Of a DNA stretch of 64,000 nucleotides, positions 62,053 through 64,000 are shown one piece after another. The notes under the pieces are model-generated. The model ran no database searches, was not told the DNA's origin, and saw only the letters and a list, made by a program, of their open reading frames with translations. The position numbers and the translations under genes are program-made. Origin of the DNA: Pseudogracilibacillus sp037892545 (GTDB taxonomy: Bacteria > Bacillota > Bacilli > Bacillales > Amphibacillaceae); NCBI RefSeq assembly GCF_037892545.1, contig NZ_JBBKBG010000005.1, positions 1 to 64,000 on the forward strand, written 5' to 3'. The number at the start of each line of letters is the position of its first letter. Position 1 is the stretch's first letter.

Positions 62053-63405
62053 TTGGAAAATATTGAGGAACTATGGAACTCGATTTTGCAGGAAATGCAG
62101 ACAAAATTAAGTAAACCTAGTTACGATACTTGGTTCAGTCATACGAAAGTACATCGATTAATAAATAATAAATTATCTGTTTTCGTGCCAAATGAATTTA
62201 CGAAGACCTGGCTTGATCAGCATTACACTAAAGTCATTAATACTATTTTGCTAGAAAAAACGGGTGTGGAGCTATCGGTTAAATTTCTAATTGAAGATGA
62301 AGCGCTAGACGAAGAAAAAGAAGAAATTGCCATAGAAGAAGCAAAAAAACAAATCGTCAACAATAATGACTTAAAACATATGCTAAACCCGAAGTATACA
62401 TTCGATACTTTTGTCGTCGGTGCAGCAAATAGATTTGCTCATGCTGCAGCACTTGCTGTAGCCGAAGCGCCAGCAAAATCATATAATCCATTATTCATTT
62501 ATGGTGGTGTTGGATTAGGTAAGACGCACTTAATGCATGCGATCGCACATTATGTGAAAGAATATCATCCCGATCGTCGTGTTATTTATTTATCTTCTGA
62601 AAAATTTACGAATGAATTTATTAATGCCATCATGGACAATAAAGCGGAAAGTTTCCGTAATAAATATCGTAATGTAGATATTTTACTCGTCGATGATATT
62701 CAATTTTTAGCTGGAAAAGAACAAACACAGGAAGAATTTTTCCATACGTTTAATACGTTACATGAAGAAAATAAACAAATCATTATTTCGAGTGATAGAC
62801 CGCCGCGTGATCTTCCAACATTGGAAGATCGCTTACGATCTCGCTTTGAATGGGGATTAATTACAGATATATCTCCTCCTGATTTAGAGACAAGAATAGC
62901 GATTTTATCAAAAAAGGCAAAAGCGGAAGGATTAAATGATATATCAAATGAGGTAAAGCATTATATCGCAAATCAAATCGATACGAACATTCGAGAATTA
63001 GAAGGTGCACTTATTCGCGTTATTGCCTATGCTTCATTAGTTAATAGTGAAATAGATGTCATGCTAGCACAAGAAGCATTAAAAGATATTATTCCGAATG
63101 CTCGTCCAAGAAAAATTACTGTCAAATTAATACAAGAACTAATTGCAGAGAAGTACAATATTACAGTCGATGAAATCTTATCGAAAAAACGAACAAAATC
63201 CATTGCCTATCCAAGACAAATTGCGATGTATATGAGTCGTGAACTTACTGACTTATCTTTACCAAAAATTGGACAAGAGTTCGGTGGAAGAGATCATACG
63301 ACAGTCATTCACGCCCATAAAAAAATTGAGGAATCATTAGAAACAGATAACGAATTACAATTAGAAGTAAAAACATACATGGAAGAATTGAAAAATAAAA
63401 TATAA
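62053..63405 (+). CDS. dnaA: chromosomal replication initiator DnaA
   Basis: The 450-residue AAA+ initiator. Domain I (ENIEELWNSILQEM, to about 85), a short linker, the AAA+ motor with Walker A GGVGLGKTHL and LLVDDIQFL, and domain IV with the box-binding signature GQEFGGRDHTTVIHAHKKI. The start is TTG at 62053 behind AAAGAGGTGG, as in B. subtilis. A frame extending to 61960 has no ribosome site. Confidence 0.97.
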   Translation: MENIEELWNSILQEMQTKLSKPSYDTWFSHTKVHRLINNKLSVFVPNEFTKTWLDQHYTKVINTILLEKTGVELSVKFLIEDEALDEEKEEIAIEEAKKQIVNNNDLKHMLNPKYTFDTFVVGAANRFAHAAALAVAEAPAKSYNPLFIYGGVGLGKTHLMHAIAHYVKEYHPDRRVIYLSSEKFTNEFINAIMDNKAESFRNKYRNVDILLVDDIQFLAGKEQTQEEFFHTFNTLHEENKQIIISSDRPPRDLPTLEDRLRSRFEWGLITDISPPDLETRIAILSKKAKAEGLNDISNEVKHYIANQIDTNIRELEGALIRVIAYASLVNSEIDVMLAQEALKDIIPNARPRKITVKLIQELIAEKYNITVDEILSKKRTKSIAYPRQIAMYMSRELTDLSLPKIGQEFGGRDHTTVIHAHKKIEESLETDNELQLEVKTYMEELKNKI

Positions 63406-63575
63406 AAATAGTGGTGATTTTAACATGTGTATAAGTAATTCTTTGCACAAAAGTTATGCACATGTTAATAACATCTTAACTTTCTCATTACATCTATGAT
63501 AATTATCGTTATCCACAAATTCACAGGCCCTATTACTATTATTACTTTATTATTAATAATATATATAATTAAAGG
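63406..63575. other. oriC: oriC part 2: DnaA boxes and unwinding element
   Basis: The dnaA-dnaN gap carries exact boxes at 63426-63434 (-), 63454-63462 (+) and 63509-63517 (+). The last is followed by a weak box (AAATTCACA), a GC patch CAGGCCC (63524-63530) and then TATTACTATTATTAC repeats and pure A/T sequence to 63570. This is the arrangement of the B. subtilis unwinding element with DnaA-trios. Confidence 0.88.
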
Positions 63576-63583
63576 AGGACAAC

Positions 63584-64000
63584 ATGAAGTTTAAAATACA
63601 AAAAAAATATTTACTAAATAGTATTCAAGCAGTATCAAATGCTATTTCATCTAGAACAGTTATTCCCATATTGTCAGGAATGAAAATAGATGTCACAACA
63701 GAGAAAATTATTTTAACAGGAAGCAATTCAGATATTACGATCCAATCACATATTCCAACAACAGATGATGGCGAAGAAGTGATTACAAATATTTCTGAAG
63801 GATCTATCGTATTACCTGTTCCTCATTTCCCTGATATCATTCGTAAATTACCTGAAGATATCGTGGATATAACGGTAGAAGAAAACTATAAAACCGTCAT
63901 TAAATCAGGAAAAGCTGTGTTCACCCTTTATGGTCAGAGCAGTGAAGAATATCCAAGAGTACTATTTAATCAAGATGATGAACCTTTAGCAATAAAAGTA
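63584..64000 (+). CDS. dnaN: DNA polymerase III beta sliding clamp (5' part)
   Basis: The first 139 codons of the processivity clamp, cut by the window end. It opens MKFKIQKKYLLNSIQAVSNA, with the family segment ISSRTVIPILSGMKI in domain 1. AAAGGAGG precedes the ATG. Confidence 0.97.
   Translation, partial: MKFKIQKKYLLNSIQAVSNAISSRTVIPILSGMKIDVTTEKIILTGSNSDITIQSHIPTTDDGEEVITNISEGSIVLPVPHFPDIIRKLPEDIVDITVEENYKTVIKSGKAVFTLYGQSSEEYPRVLFNQDDEPLAIKV

Overview
The window is A+T-rich, has short intergenic gaps, and ends at a chromosomal replication origin of the Bacillaceae type. From about 21.4 kb rightwards the gene order is the conserved Bacillus origin neighbourhood read in reverse: htrA, walJ-I-H-K-R, purA, dnaC, rplI, gdpP, yybS, rpsR, then (after an interruption) ssb, rpsF, ychF, a DUF951 gene, parB, parA, noc, rsmG, mnmG, mnmE, jag, yidC, rnpA, rpmH, oriC, dnaA and the first 139 codons of dnaN. 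noc next to parA/parB, the complete walRKHIJ operon and a bipartite oriC around dnaA point to an endospore-forming-type Bacillaceae member. I cannot name the genus. Nearly all genes left of dnaA lie on the minus strand, co-oriented with the leftward replication fork.

Region by region (0-64 kb). 0-4.9 kb holds single genes: a homodimer-type ABC exporter, Hsp20, a membrane-anchored rhodanese, an XRE-cupin regulator whose best start codon is ATA, and HMG-CoA lyase behind a strong promoter with two palindromes. 4.9-20.6 kb is a surface-protein locus of three separately terminated minus-strand units: two giant wall-anchored adhesins (about 2360 and 2308 residues, both with LPNTA sorting signals) and, between them, an orphan response regulator of the SARP/BTAD type. 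The second adhesin carries twelve near-identical 86-residue repeats, each with one conserved cysteine pair. 20.8-21.7 kb has a GNAT acetyltransferase, a CxxH/CxxC protein and a cluster of DnaA boxes. 21.7-36 kb is htrA, the wal operon, purA, dnaC, rplI, gdpP and yybS. Two tandem-repeat arrays flank purA: eight 21-bp units and thirteen 41-bp units sharing the core TTNTTGCAWCT. purA itself has a promoter and two inverted PurBoxes.

36.7-48.8 kb is an accessory block that separates rpsR from ssb and rpsF, which normally form one operon. It is rich in flavin biology: an FAD-type proline dehydrogenase, a nonsense-interrupted MocR regulator, an FMN-riboswitch-controlled ribD-E-BA-H operon, and an FMN-dependent lactate monooxygenase-like enzyme paired with a D-2-hydroxyacid dehydrogenase. 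It also holds a small membrane protein, a CPBP protease and a DUF3784-like protein. 48.8-64 kb is the core origin region with two parS sites, a second DnaA-box cluster between mnmE and jag, and bipartite oriC with an AT-rich unwinding element and DnaA-trio-like repeats before dnaN.

Many start codons are TTG or GTG. Where a longer upstream frame existed I chose the start from the Shine-Dalgarno position, so several listed starts lie inside the longest open frame.
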